From: Streptomyces vilmorinianum
GTDB taxonomy: Bacteria > Actinomycetota > Actinomycetes > Streptomycetales > Streptomycetaceae
DNA length: 64,000 bases
NCBI RefSeq assembly: GCF_005517195.1
Contig: NZ_CP040244.1
Span: 2,870,001-2,934,000 of the forward strand
Direction: 5' to 3'
Shown here piece after piece: positions 50,530 to 59,260 of this stretch. Numbering within the stretch: the stretch's first letter is position 1; every line of letters begins with the position of its first letter. The translations under genes were made by a program, and so were the position numbers. The notes under the pieces were generated by a model that had not been told where the DNA came from, did no database searches, and worked only from the letters and a program-made list of their open reading frames with translations.

Positions 50530-53500
50530 GACTGCACCGCCTCTCCGTCACCGCGTTCGGCCCCTTCGGCACCACCCAGGAGATCGACTTCGACGCCCTC
50601 TCCTCCGCGGGCATCTTCCTCCTCCACGGACCCACCGGCGCGGGCAAGACCTCCGTCCTCGACGCCGTCTGCTACGCCCTGTACGGCGCCGTGCCCGGCG
50701 CCCGGCAGTCCCCGGGGGCCTCGCTCCGCAGCGACCACGCCCCGACCGGCACGTACACGGAGGTGACGCTCGAACTGACCGTGGGGGAGCGGCGGTTGGA
50801 GGTCACCCGGCGGCCGGCGCAGCCCCGCCCCAAGAAGCGGGGCGGCGGCTTCACCACCGAGAAGGCCCAGAGCTGGCTGCGGGAGTACGACTCCGAGAGC
50901 AGCGCATGGGCCGCGCTCAGCCGCTCCCACCAGGAGATCGGCGAGGAGATCACCCAGCTCGTCGGCATGAGCCGCGAGCAGTTCTGTCAGGTCGTGCTCC
51001 TGCCGCAGGGCGACTTCGCGCGCTTTCTGCGGGCGGACGCCGAGGCGCGCGGCAAGCTGCTCGGGCGGCTCTTCGACACCCGCCGGTTCGCGGCCGTGGA
51101 GGAACGGCTCGCCGATCTGAGGCGCGCCGCCGAGCAGCAGGTACGGGACGGGGACGAGCGGCTGCTCGCGCTCGCCCACCGGATGGCGCAGGTCACCGGC
51201 GGCACCGTCGTGGACGAACGGCCCGGCGAGCCCGGACTCGCCGAAGCCGTCCAGACCCTGGCCGCCGTGGCCCGCTCCGAGGCACGCGAGGCCCTCGACA
51301 TCGCCGACTCGGCCGTCTCGGCCGCCGAGTCCCGGCAGGCGGCGGCCCGCCACGTGCTCGACGCGGAGCGGGAGCTGGCGGACCGTCAGGCCCGGTTCGC
51401 CGAGGCGCGGCGACGGCAGGAGGAGCTGGAGGCCCGCAGGCCCGAGCGGGACCGCCGGCAGGCCACCCTGGACCGCTCCCGCAAGGCCGACCTCGTGGCG
51501 CCCGCCCTCGGTCTGCGCGCCGACGCCGAGCGCGAGCACGCGACGGCGAGCACGGCCCGCGAGCAGAGCCGTGGCAGGCTGCCCGCCGACCTGGCCGACG
51601 CGGGCGCGGAACAGCTCTCCGCCCTGGAGCGGCGGCTCCGTGAGGAGCTGGGCGGACTCGAGTCCGCCCGGCGGGCCGAGCGGCGCAGCGCCGAGATCGC
51701 CCAGGAGCGCGCCGCCCTGGGGCGCCAGGCACGCGCGGACGAGGAGATCCTCCAGGACGCGGGCGGCTGGCTCGCCGGGTGGGAGCCCCGCCGGGCCGAG
51801 CTGACGGCGCGTATCGAAGCCGCCCAGGAGGCCGCCGCCCGCGCCGAGCACCTCGCGGGCCGCCTCGAACCCGCCCGCCGCAGGCTGGCCGCGGCCCGCC
51901 GCCGGGACGCCCTGGCGCAGGAGTCGACCGCCGCCGAGTCCCGGCTGACGGCCGCTCGCGAGCACCGCAACAAAGCCCACGAGGCCTGGCTGGACGTCAA
52001 GTCCCGCCGCCTGCGGGGCATCGCCGCCGAACTGGCCGCCGCCCTCACCCCCGGCGACCCCTGCCAGGTCTGCGGCTCCGCCGACCACCCGGCCCCCGCC
52101 CGCACCGGCGCCGACCACGTCGACCGCGCCACGGAGGACGAGGCCTACGCCGCCTTCACGCGCGCGGAGGAGTCCCGCACGGCCGCGGAACGCACGGTGG
52201 CGGCCACCGCCGAGGCATGGGCGGCCGCCCGCGCGGAGGTCCTCGCGGGCGCGCCCCGTACGGGAGGGACGGAGAGCCTGCGGGCGGTCGCCCACGACCG
52301 GCCGGGGCCCGACGACGATCCCGGCGGGGCTCCGGCCGCCCCCGGGGGCGGAGCCCGTGCGGACGACGAGGCGGACGACGGGCCGGACGGCCGGGGCGCG
52401 AAGGCGGGCGCCGCGTCCGCGCGCGCGGATCGCGTGAGTTCCGGCGGATCCCCGGCGGCCGTCGACGCCACGGGCGGTCCGGACGCGGCCCACGAGCCCA
52501 CCGTCGCCGAACTGGGCCACGAGGTGGAGGACTTGGCCCGGCAGCACGCCGAGGCGCATGCGCTCGCCGCGCAGACGCACGACGCGCGGGAGGCGCTCGC
52601 GCGGGCCGAGCGGGAGTACGAGAGCCGGGTCGGCGCCCAGCGGGACGCCGAGCGGCGGGTCGCCGCGCGGACCTCGCAGCGCGAGGCGCTCGACCGGGAG
52701 CAGACCGGGCTGGACGCCGAACTGGCCCGGGGCAGGGGCGAGTCCGGCAGCGTCGCCGAGCACGCCTCACGCCTGGAGCGGAAGATCGCCATCCTGCTCG
52801 ACGCGGCCGAGACCGTACGCGCCGTCGACCTCACCGCCCAGCGCCTGAAGGAGGCCGACGACCGCCTCGCCGACGCCGCGTTCCGCGCCGGGTTCGACAC
52901 CCCCGCGGAGGCCGCCGCCGCGCTCCTCCCGGACGACGAGCGCCGTACGCTGCAGCACCACCTGGACGACTGGCAGGCGGAGGCCGCCGCCGTCGCCGAC
53001 CGGCTCGCCGAGCCGGAGACACGGGCCGCCGCCGAGCGCCCGCCCGCCGACCCGGCGAGCGCCGAGGCCGCCCACGCCGCGGCCGAACGGGCACTGCGGG
53101 ACGCCGCGTCGGCCCTCGCCGCCGTACGCGACCGCAGCGCCGAACTGGCCCGGCTCTCCCGCCAGGCCGACACCGAGGTCCGCCGCCTCGGACCGCTGCG
53201 CGAGGAGTACGAACGGGTCGCCCGGCTCGCCGGACTCACCGCCGGCACCTCGGCCGAGAACGAGCGGAAGATGCGCCTGGAGTCGTACGTCCTGGCCGCC
53301 CGGCTCGAACAGGTCGCGGCCGCCGCCACCGCCCGGCTCCAGCGGATGTCGTCCGGTCGCTACACCCTGGTCCACTCCGACGCCCGCTCCGGCGGCAGAC
53401 GCGCCGGCCTCGGCCTCCATGTGGTCGACGCCTGGACGGGCAACGAGCGGGACACGGCCACCCTCTCGGGCGGCGAGACCTTCTTCGCCTCCCTGGCGCT

Positions 53501-53780
53501 CGCGCTCGGCCTCGCCGACGTCGTCACCGACGAGGCCGGCGGCGTCCGGCTCGACACCCTCTTCATCGACGAGGGCTTCGGCAGCCTGGACGACCAGACC
53601 CTCGACGAGGTGCTCGACGTCCTCGACTCGCTGCGCGAGCGCGACCGCAGCGTCGGCATCGTCAGCCACGTCGCCGATCTGCGCCGCCGCATCCCCGCCC
53701 AGCTGGAGGTGGTCAAGGAGCGGCACGGCTCGGCCGTGAAGCTGAGGACGCCCGGTGCGGGAGGCGGGCTCAGCGGCTGA
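50526..53780 (+). CDS. sbcC: exonuclease SbcCD, C subunit (SMC-like ATPase)
   Basis: This 1084-residue Rad50-like protein has the Walker A motif GPTGAGKTS near residue 36, long Ala/Arg/Glu coiled coils, the zinc-hook CQVC at Cys513-Cys516, and a C-terminal ABC signature (LSGGETFFASLALALG) with Walker B LFIDEGFGSLDD. After the hook there is a Gly/Ala/Asp-rich low-complexity insertion (about residues 595-655). It pairs with SbcD in DNA-end and hairpin processing. GTG start overlaps sbcD (GTGA). The 3' end overlaps the convergent Lrp gene by 11 bases. Confidence 0.95.
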   Translation: MRLHRLSVTAFGPFGTTQEIDFDALSSAGIFLLHGPTGAGKTSVLDAVCYALYGAVPGARQSPGASLRSDHAPTGTYTEVTLELTVGERRLEVTRRPAQPRPKKRGGGFTTEKAQSWLREYDSESSAWAALSRSHQEIGEEITQLVGMSREQFCQVVLLPQGDFARFLRADAEARGKLLGRLFDTRRFAAVEERLADLRRAAEQQVRDGDERLLALAHRMAQVTGGTVVDERPGEPGLAEAVQTLAAVARSEAREALDIADSAVSAAESRQAAARHVLDAERELADRQARFAEARRRQEELEARRPERDRRQATLDRSRKADLVAPALGLRADAEREHATASTAREQSRGRLPADLADAGAEQLSALERRLREELGGLESARRAERRSAEIAQERAALGRQARADEEILQDAGGWLAGWEPRRAELTARIEAAQEAAARAEHLAGRLEPARRRLAAARRRDALAQESTAAESRLTAAREHRNKAHEAWLDVKSRRLRGIAAELAAALTPGDPCQVCGSADHPAPARTGADHVDRATEDEAYAAFTRAEESRTAAERTVAATAEAWAAARAEVLAGAPRTGGTESLRAVAHDRPGPDDDPGGAPAAPGGGARADDEADDGPDGRGAKAGAASARADRVSSGGSPAAVDATGGPDAAHEPTVAELGHEVEDLARQHAEAHALAAQTHDAREALARAEREYESRVGAQRDAERRVAARTSQREALDREQTGLDAELARGRGESGSVAEHASRLERKIAILLDAAETVRAVDLTAQRLKEADDRLADAAFRAGFDTPAEAAAALLPDDERRTLQHHLDDWQAEAAAVADRLAEPETRAAAERPPADPASAEAAHAAAERALRDAASALAAVRDRSAELARLSRQADTEVRRLGPLREEYERVARLAGLTAGTSAENERKMRLESYVLAARLEQVAAAATARLQRMSSGRYTLVHSDARSGGRRAGLGLHVVDAWTGNERDTATLSGGETFFASLALALGLADVVTDEAGGVRLDTLFIDEGFGSLDDQTLDEVLDVLDSLRERDRSVGIVSHVADLRRRIPAQLEVVKERHGSAVKLRTPGAGGGLSG

Positions 53781-54216
53781 TCGCGCGCCGGGGGAGAGGC
53801 GAGGAGTACACGACGCTCGTCGTCACGGACCCCAGCGTGGCGACCTTCCCGGAGATCTGCTCCAGGTGCTTCATGGACCGCGCGGCGACCTTGATCACGA
53901 AACAGTCGTCGCCGGTCACATGGTGCGCCTCCAGGACCTCCGGGGTGGTCTCGATCAGATCGTGGAACGGCTTGTAGTTGCCGTTCGGGTAGCGCAGCCG
54001 CACGAAGGCGAGGATCGGCAGTCCGAGCCGTTCCTGGTCGACCACGGCCGTGTACCCGGCGATCACCCCGGCCTCCTCCAGCCTGCGCACCCGCTCGGTC
54101 ACGGCGGAGGCGGACATGGACACGGCCCGTGCCAGATCGGCGAAGCTGGCCCTTCCCTGGGCCTGCAGGGCTTCGAGGATGCGCCAGTCGGTGGCGTCCG
54201 GTGCGTATCCGGTCAT
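53770..54216 (-). CDS. Lrp/AsnC-family regulator
   Basis: This 148-residue protein has an N-terminal HTH (DATDWRILEALQAQGRASFADLARAVSMSASAVTERVRRLEEAG) and the RAM/ActE ligand domain (VRLRYPNGNYKPFHDLIETTPEVLEAHHVTGDDCFVIKV). Lrp proteins sense amino acids and form octamers. No divergent target is nearby, as its 5' gap faces the start of nothing but the DUF885 3' end. The chosen start is ATG 54216. Confidence 0.9.
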   Translation of the reverse strand: MTGYAPDATDWRILEALQAQGRASFADLARAVSMSASAVTERVRRLEEAGVIAGYTAVVDQERLGLPILAFVRLRYPNGNYKPFHDLIETTPEVLEAHHVTGDDCFVIKVAARSMKHLEQISGKVATLGSVTTSVVYSSPLPRRAISR

Positions 54217-54288
54217 GACCGAGATGTAGCAGGGGAATCCCCGGGCGATCAAGCCATGCCCGGGGAGTTCTCACGGTACGGAACGGAG

Positions 54289-54312
54289 CGCGGGCGGGAT
54301 TCCCCGCCCGCG
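54289..54312. terminator. terminator after DUF885 gene
   Basis: CGCGGGCGGG/CCCGCCCGCG form a perfect 10-bp stem with an ATTC loop, 14 bases beyond the DUF885 stop on the minus strand and before the Lrp gene. Confidence 0.65.
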
Positions 54313-54326
54313 TCCTCGTCGTACCG

Positions 54327-56039
54327 TCAGAGACGCGAGATCTCGTCCACGAGGTCGTCGAGCCCCAGCGGCCCCTGCGAGAGCGCGGCCATGTGCCACG
54401 CCTTCGCGTCGAACGCGTCGCCGTGAGCCGCCTGCGCGTTGGCGCGGCCGAGCAGCCAGGCCCGCTCGCCCAGCTTGTAGCCGATCGCCTGTCCCGGCAT
54501 CGAGAGATAGCGGGTCATCTCGCTCTCGACGAAGGCCGGCGGACGGCTGCTGTGCTGCTGGAAGAACTCCTGCGCCAGCTCCGGCGTCCACCGCTCGCCC
54601 GGGTGGAACGGCGAGTCCGCGGGGATCTCCAGCTGCAGGTGCATGCCGATGTCGACGATCACCCGGCAGGCGCGCATCATCTGCCCGTCCAGGTAGCCCA
54701 GGCGCCGCTCGGCGTCCGGCAGGAAGCCGAGCTCGTCCATCAGCCGCTCCGCGTAGAGCGCCCAGCCCTCCGCGTTGGCGCTGACCCCGCCGACCGTCGC
54801 CTGGTAGCGGGAGAGCTGCTCGGCCACGTGCGCCCACTGGGCGATCTGCAGGTGGTGGCCCGGCACGCCCTCGTGGTACCAGGTCGACACCAGGTCGTAC
54901 ACCGGGAAGCGGGTCTGTCCGTCGACCGGCAGCCAGGTGCGGCCGGGCCGGGAGAAGTCCTCCGACGGGCCGGTGTAGTACGGGGCTGCGGCGCCGCCGG
55001 GCGGGGCGATGTGCGACTCCACCCTCCGTACCCGCTCGGCGAGTTCGAAGTGGGTGCCGTCCAGGGCCTCGATCGCCTCGTCCATCAGGCTCTGCAGCCA
55101 GACCCTGACCTCCTCGACGCCCTCGATGTGGGTGCCGTGGACGTCGAGGTGCGCGAGCGCCTCCCACGGGCCGGAGCCGGGCAGGATGCGCTCCGCCTCG
55201 GTCCGCATCTCACCGAGCAGCCGGTGGTACTCGGACCAGCCGTACGCGTAGGCCTGGTCGAGGTCCAGGTCGGTGCCGTTGAAGTAGCGCGACCACCGCT
55301 GGTAGCGCTCGCGGCCCACCGTGTCGGGCGCGTCCGCGATCGCGGGGGCGTACACGTCCCGCATCCAGTCCCGCAGCGCGGCGACCGCCTCGGTCGCGCC
55401 ACGGGCCGCCGAGGCGAGCTCGTCACGCACTGCGGCCGGCAGGGACTCCGGTCCCGCGGCGGCGAACTCGTCGAACCAGCCCGGCCCTTCGCCGTCCCCG
55501 CCCGACCACTCCGTCAGCTGCCCGACGAAGGTGGCGGTCGCCCGGGGCCCGCCCAGGAGCTTGCGCTCCAGGCCGAGGGCGAGCGAGGCACGGTAGCCCT
55601 CCAGAGCCCCGGGAACCGCGCGCAGCCGCTGCGCCACGGCCGCCCAGTCCTCCTCGGTCTCCGTCGCCATCACGGTGAACACCATCCGCACACTGTGCGC
55701 GGGGGATCGCATGTTGCTGACCGCGCACAGGCCCTCATCGGCCTCGTGGACGGCGAGTTCGGCCATCAGGCGCTCGCGCAGCAGCCTGCCGCAGCGCCGT
55801 TCGGCATCGGTGTCCGCGCCCGGGCGCCGCTCGGCCTCGTCGAGCATCGCCAGGGTACGGCGGGCGAGTTCGGCCACCTTCTCCTGTCCGGCCGGCGAGA
55901 AGTCGGGAAGGAGCCCGGCGCTCTCTTTGACTCCCAGGTATGTACCGGTGATCGGGTCGAGTGCGATGAGTGCGTCGACGTAGGTGTCGGCGACCTGGCG
56001 GGGCAGCGGGCTGCTGGAAGTCTCTGGCATGAGGCTCAT
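54327..56039 (-). CDS. DUF885 family protein (putative zinc metallopeptidase)
   Basis: This 570-residue DUF885 protein has HEGVPGHHLQIAQWA, the HExxH-like metal motif of the family, and EGWALYAERLMDELGF, which supplies the third ligand. The helical remainder resembles M3/M32-like peptidases. No signal peptide, so probably cytosolic; the substrate is unknown. A terminator hairpin follows. The 40-bp gap to the upstream Lrp gene on the same strand suggests they may be cotranscribed, with Lrp first. Confidence 0.88.
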   Translation of the reverse strand: MSLMPETSSSPLPRQVADTYVDALIALDPITGTYLGVKESAGLLPDFSPAGQEKVAELARRTLAMLDEAERRPGADTDAERRCGRLLRERLMAELAVHEADEGLCAVSNMRSPAHSVRMVFTVMATETEEDWAAVAQRLRAVPGALEGYRASLALGLERKLLGGPRATATFVGQLTEWSGGDGEGPGWFDEFAAAGPESLPAAVRDELASAARGATEAVAALRDWMRDVYAPAIADAPDTVGRERYQRWSRYFNGTDLDLDQAYAYGWSEYHRLLGEMRTEAERILPGSGPWEALAHLDVHGTHIEGVEEVRVWLQSLMDEAIEALDGTHFELAERVRRVESHIAPPGGAAAPYYTGPSEDFSRPGRTWLPVDGQTRFPVYDLVSTWYHEGVPGHHLQIAQWAHVAEQLSRYQATVGGVSANAEGWALYAERLMDELGFLPDAERRLGYLDGQMMRACRVIVDIGMHLQLEIPADSPFHPGERWTPELAQEFFQQHSSRPPAFVESEMTRYLSMPGQAIGYKLGERAWLLGRANAQAAHGDAFDAKAWHMAALSQGPLGLDDLVDEISRL

Positions 56040-56079
56040 CCTCGTCCCTCCACCGGGCCCGCGTCACCCTCAATCGATC

Positions 56080-56577
56080 TCAGTCGGCTGACAAATGAGC
56101 GCCCGGGGCGGGCGGAAGAAGGGGTCCGCACTCCCACTGCTGGAAGATCAGCCGGGTCTCGACGCGGGCCACCTCGCGGCGCGAGGTGAACTCGTCCAGG
56201 ACGAGTCGTTGCAGGTCGGCGGGGTCGGCCACCGCCACGTGCACCAAGTAGTCGTCGGGTCCGGTGAGATGGAACAGCGCCCGTGCCTCGGGCAGCGCGC
56301 GGATGCGGTCGACGAAGGGACCGATGAGTTCACGCCGGTGCGGGCGTACCTGGACGAGAAGGAGCGCTTCGAGCCCACGGCCGAGTTTGGCCGGATCCAG
56401 TCGTAGCCGATGCCCCAGGATCACTCCCGTACGACGCAGTCGGGCCACCCGGTCCAGGCAGGTGGAGGGTGCCACGCCGACCTCGGCGGCGAGCTCGCGG
56501 TAGGTGGTCCGGGCGTCGTTCTGCAGGAGGCGGAGAATGTGCAGATCGACCGGGTCCAGTACGACGGAATCGGCCAT
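56080..56577 (-). CDS. Lrp/AsnC-family regulator
   Basis: This 165-residue Lrp protein has the HTH LDPVDLHILRLLQNDARTTYRELAAEVGVAPSTCLDRVARLRRTG and the RAM domain with FHLTGPDDYLVHVAVAD. It is divergent from a PLP-dependent Cys/Met-metabolism gene, the typical target of such regulators, with a GATAnCG dyad between. TACGTT six bases before ATG 56577 suggests a leaderless message. It may also control the DUF885 gene downstream. Confidence 0.92.
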   Translation of the reverse strand: MADSVVLDPVDLHILRLLQNDARTTYRELAAEVGVAPSTCLDRVARLRRTGVILGHRLRLDPAKLGRGLEALLLVQVRPHRRELIGPFVDRIRALPEARALFHLTGPDDYLVHVAVADPADLQRLVLDEFTSRREVARVETRLIFQQWECGPLLPPAPGAHLSAD

Positions 56578-56596
56578 CGGCCGAACGTAGCACGGT

Positions 56597-56620
56597 GATA
56601 TCGGCCTACTCTTCGGTATC
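56597..56620. promoter_or_regulatory. Lrp-type dyad between Lrp and PLP-enzyme genes
   Basis: GATATCG (56597-56603) and CGGTATC (56614-56620) form a 7-10-7 dyad with six of seven matches in the 59-bp divergent gap. TACTCT (56607-56612) within it may be the -10 of the PLP gene. Confidence 0.55.
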
Positions 56621-56636
56621 CGTTCACAGTTCCGCC

Positions 56637-57842
56637 ATGTACATGGACTACGACGCCTCCACCCCCAGGGCTCTGGCCACCGAAGCCGTGCACGCCGGGC
56701 GCGAAGATCTCGCGGCCCTCGGCCTGCACGCCCCGCCGCTCGACCTGTCCACGACCTATCCCTCGTACGACATCCGGGCCGAGGCCGCGCGGATCGACGA
56801 GTTCGCCACCACGGGAGCGCGCCTCGACGGGCCGCCCGTCTACGCGCGCCTGGACAACCCCACCACCGCCCGCTTCGAGGACGCGCTCGCCCGGCTCGAG
56901 GGCACCGACTCCGCCGTGGCCTTCGCCAGCGGAATGGCGGCGCTCACGGCCGTCCTGCTGGTACGGGCGAGCCTCGGGCTGCGCCACGTGGTGGCCGTCC
57001 GGCCCCTGTACGGCTGCAGCGATCACCTGCTGAACGCGGGCCTGCTCGGCACCGAGGTCACCTGGACCGACCCGGCGGGCATCGCGGAGGCGATCCGGCC
57101 GGACACCGGCCTGGTGATGGTGGAGACCCCCGCCAACCCGACGCTCGCCGAGGTCGACATCCGGGCGATCGCCCACGCCTGCGGCTCGGTGCCGCTCCTG
57201 GTCGACAACACCTTCGCCACCCCGGTGCTGCAGCGGCCGGTCGAGGAGGGCGCGCGGATCGTGCTGCACAGCGCGACCAAGTACCTGGGCGGGCACGGCG
57301 ACGTCATGGGCGGCGTCGTGGCCTGCGACGAGGAGTTCGCCCGCGGCCTGCGCCAGGTGCGGTTCGCGACCGGTGGGGTGCTGCACCCGCTGGCCGGCTA
57401 TCTGCTGCTGCGCGGGCTCTCCACCCTGCCGGTACGGGTGAGGGCGGCGTCCGTGACGGCCGCGGAGCTGGTCCGGCGCCTCGCCACCGACCCGCGCGTC
57501 GCCCGGGTCCACTACCCGAGGGTGGGCGGCGCGATGGTCTCCTTCGAGGTCTACGGCGACCCGCACGACGTGATCGCCGGCGTACGGCTGATCACGCCCG
57601 CGGTCAGCCTCGGCAGCGTCGACACGCTGATCCAGCACCCGGCCTCCATCAGCCACCGGATCGTGGCCGAGGGAGACCGGCGCTCGGCGGGCGTCAGCGA
57701 CCGGCTGCTGCGGATGTCGGTCGGTCTGGAGGACGTCGAGGACCTGTGGCGGGACCTGACCCAGGCGCTCAGCGCTGCGCCTGCTGGTACTCCTCGTACG
57801 ACAGACGGCTCCGCGTCGCCGTCGCGGCGAGCCGTGCGGTGA
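56637..57842 (+). CDS. cystathionine/methionine gamma-lyase-like PLP enzyme
   Basis: This 401-residue Cys/Met-metabolism enzyme has [40 protein letters not shown] and the PLP Lys in [16 protein letters not shown]. The family includes cystathionine gamma-lyase, cystathionine gamma-synthase and methionine gamma-lyase; Ser/Tyr choices do not settle which. Divergent Lrp suggests amino acid-dependent control. Its last 74 bases overlap the convergent ACT-GNAT gene. ATG 56637 or 56643 is the start. Confidence 0.9.
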   Translation: MYMDYDASTPRALATEAVHAGREDLAALGLHAPPLDLSTTYPSYDIRAEAARIDEFATTGARLDGPPVYARLDNPTTARFEDALARLEGTDSAVAFASGMAALTAVLLVRASLGLRHVVAVRPLYGCSDHLLNAGLLGTEVTWTDPAGIAEAIRPDTGLVMVETPANPTLAEVDIRAIAHACGSVPLLVDNTFATPVLQRPVEEGARIVLHSATKYLGGHGDVMGGVVACDEEFARGLRQVRFATGGVLHPLAGYLLLRGLSTLPVRVRAASVTAAELVRRLATDPRVARVHYPRVGGAMVSFEVYGDPHDVIAGVRLITPAVSLGSVDTLIQHPASISHRIVAEGDRRSAGVSDRLLRMSVGLEDVEDLWRDLTQALSAAPAGTPRTTDGSASPSRRAVR

Positions 57843-59184
57843 TGACGAGCGTCCCCTCCTCGATCTGGTAGTCGAGGGGGAGGTTCAGCGCGCGCATCGC
57901 GGCCACCATGCCGGTGTTGGACGACTGGGTCACGGCGTACACGCTCTCGCACCCGGCCTCGACGGCCATCGCGACCAGCCGGCCGAGCAGTTCGGAGCCG
58001 ATGCCCCGGCGCTGCCAGTCGTCCTCCACCATCAGCGCCACCTCCGTCTCGTCGCCGTCCCACAGCAGGTGGCCGAGGGCGACGAGACGGCCGGAGGCGG
58101 TCTGCACGGCGAGGGTGCGTCCGAAGCGCGGGCTGAGGAGGTGGTTGAGGTAGCGGTCGGCGTCGCCGACCGGGCCGTGGTACCGCAGGCCGAGCGTGCG
58201 CTCGGAGCAGCGGTCGTGCATGGCGCGCGCCGCGACCAGGTCGCGCTGGTCGGCGCGGCGGACGGTGATCTCGTTGCCCTCGGGCAGGGTGAGGACGTCC
58301 TGGCTGCGGGGGATGCGCGGGCCGAGGCGGGCGTCGAGCTCGACCAGCGCCCGGGCGCGGGCGAACTCGCTCGGGGTGAACGGCAGATACGGCCGCTCGA
58401 TGGTGATCACCCCGCCGTTCGGGTCGCGCAGCCGCATCACGGTCTCCTCGAGGACGCCCTCGACCGGGGCGGTCTCGCCGGTCGGGCGGCCGGTCAGGGA
58501 GACGGCGGGCAGGGAGTGGATGGTGCAGCGGCCGAGGAGCTGACGCAGGGCGAGCGGCAGCTCGGCGGCGTCGAGCGCGGTCCGGGTGGCGAGCCCGAGC
58601 AGCCGGGTCGGGGTGTCCACCAGGTCGTGGGCGTCGGCCCGCTCGATCCAGGTGTTGGTTCCGCCGGCCGCCGCGATCGCGCGGGTGAGCTGGTTCGCCT
58701 GGAGGTCGGCGGGGGCGCGCAGCAGGAACTCGTCGACCGTGCCCTCGGCGAGCGGGTGGGTCTGCAGGGTCAGGATGTCGACCCCGTGGCGGGCCAGCGC
58801 CGTGCACAGGGCGGCGAGACTGCCCGGGGTGTCACGGACCGTCGTCCGCATCCGCCACAGCACCGTCTCGGCGGGGTCGCCGGAGGCGCCCTCGTCCGTG
58901 CCGGCACCGGAGGCCGGCGGCAGCGGGGTCTTCCCGCTGCCGCCGGGATGACCGGCGGGCGGCGCATGGCTGTGACGCCGGGCCCACCACGTGTGGAAGG
59001 TGGCCGTGGCGATCAGCGCGATCGCCGAGAACACCAGCATGTACGGACCCTCGGCGCCGCGGACGACGGTCTTGGCGATCGTGTCGGCCACCACCACGGC
59101 CGTGAACAGGGCGGCCAGCTCGATGAGGTCGTGCCGCCAGTGATGGGGGCGGCGGGCACTCTTCGCAGAAGTCACATCAGTCAT
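57769..59184 (-). CDS. membrane-anchored ACT-GNAT acetyltransferase
   Basis: This 471-residue protein fuses three parts: two N-terminal helices (LIELAALFTAVVVADTIAK and PYMLVFSAIALIATATF), an ACT domain (VRDTPGSLAALCTALARHGV) and a C-terminal GNAT domain with the acetyl-CoA motif VEDDWQRRGIGSELLGRL. Soluble ACT-GNAT fusions are known in actinobacteria as amino acid-regulated protein lysine acetyltransferases; some respond to Cys or Arg. The added membrane anchor is unusual. It overlaps the convergent Cys/Met enzyme gene by 74 bases. ATG 59184 has GAGG upstream. Confidence 0.85.
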   Translation of the reverse strand: MTDVTSAKSARRPHHWRHDLIELAALFTAVVVADTIAKTVVRGAEGPYMLVFSAIALIATATFHTWWARRHSHAPPAGHPGGSGKTPLPPASGAGTDEGASGDPAETVLWRMRTTVRDTPGSLAALCTALARHGVDILTLQTHPLAEGTVDEFLLRAPADLQANQLTRAIAAAGGTNTWIERADAHDLVDTPTRLLGLATRTALDAAELPLALRQLLGRCTIHSLPAVSLTGRPTGETAPVEGVLEETVMRLRDPNGGVITIERPYLPFTPSEFARARALVELDARLGPRIPRSQDVLTLPEGNEITVRRADQRDLVAARAMHDRCSERTLGLRYHGPVGDADRYLNHLLSPRFGRTLAVQTASGRLVALGHLLWDGDETEVALMVEDDWQRRGIGSELLGRLVAMAVEAGCESVYAVTQSSNTGMVAAMRALNLPLDYQIEEGTLVITARLAATATRSRLSYEEYQQAQR

Positions 59185-59210
59185 GACCTCACTGTGACGC
59201 AGCGGTGTTG

Positions 59211-59220
59211 CGTGATCACG
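59211..59220. promoter_or_regulatory. palindrome upstream of ACT-GNAT gene
   Basis: CGTGATCACG is a perfect 10-bp palindrome 27 bases before the ATG, in the 76-bp gap after the DUF6493 stop. It could be an operator. Confidence 0.4.
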
Positions 59221-59260
59221 AACGCTTTGTGACTGATGGGTTAAGCGCCGATCTGGGGTT

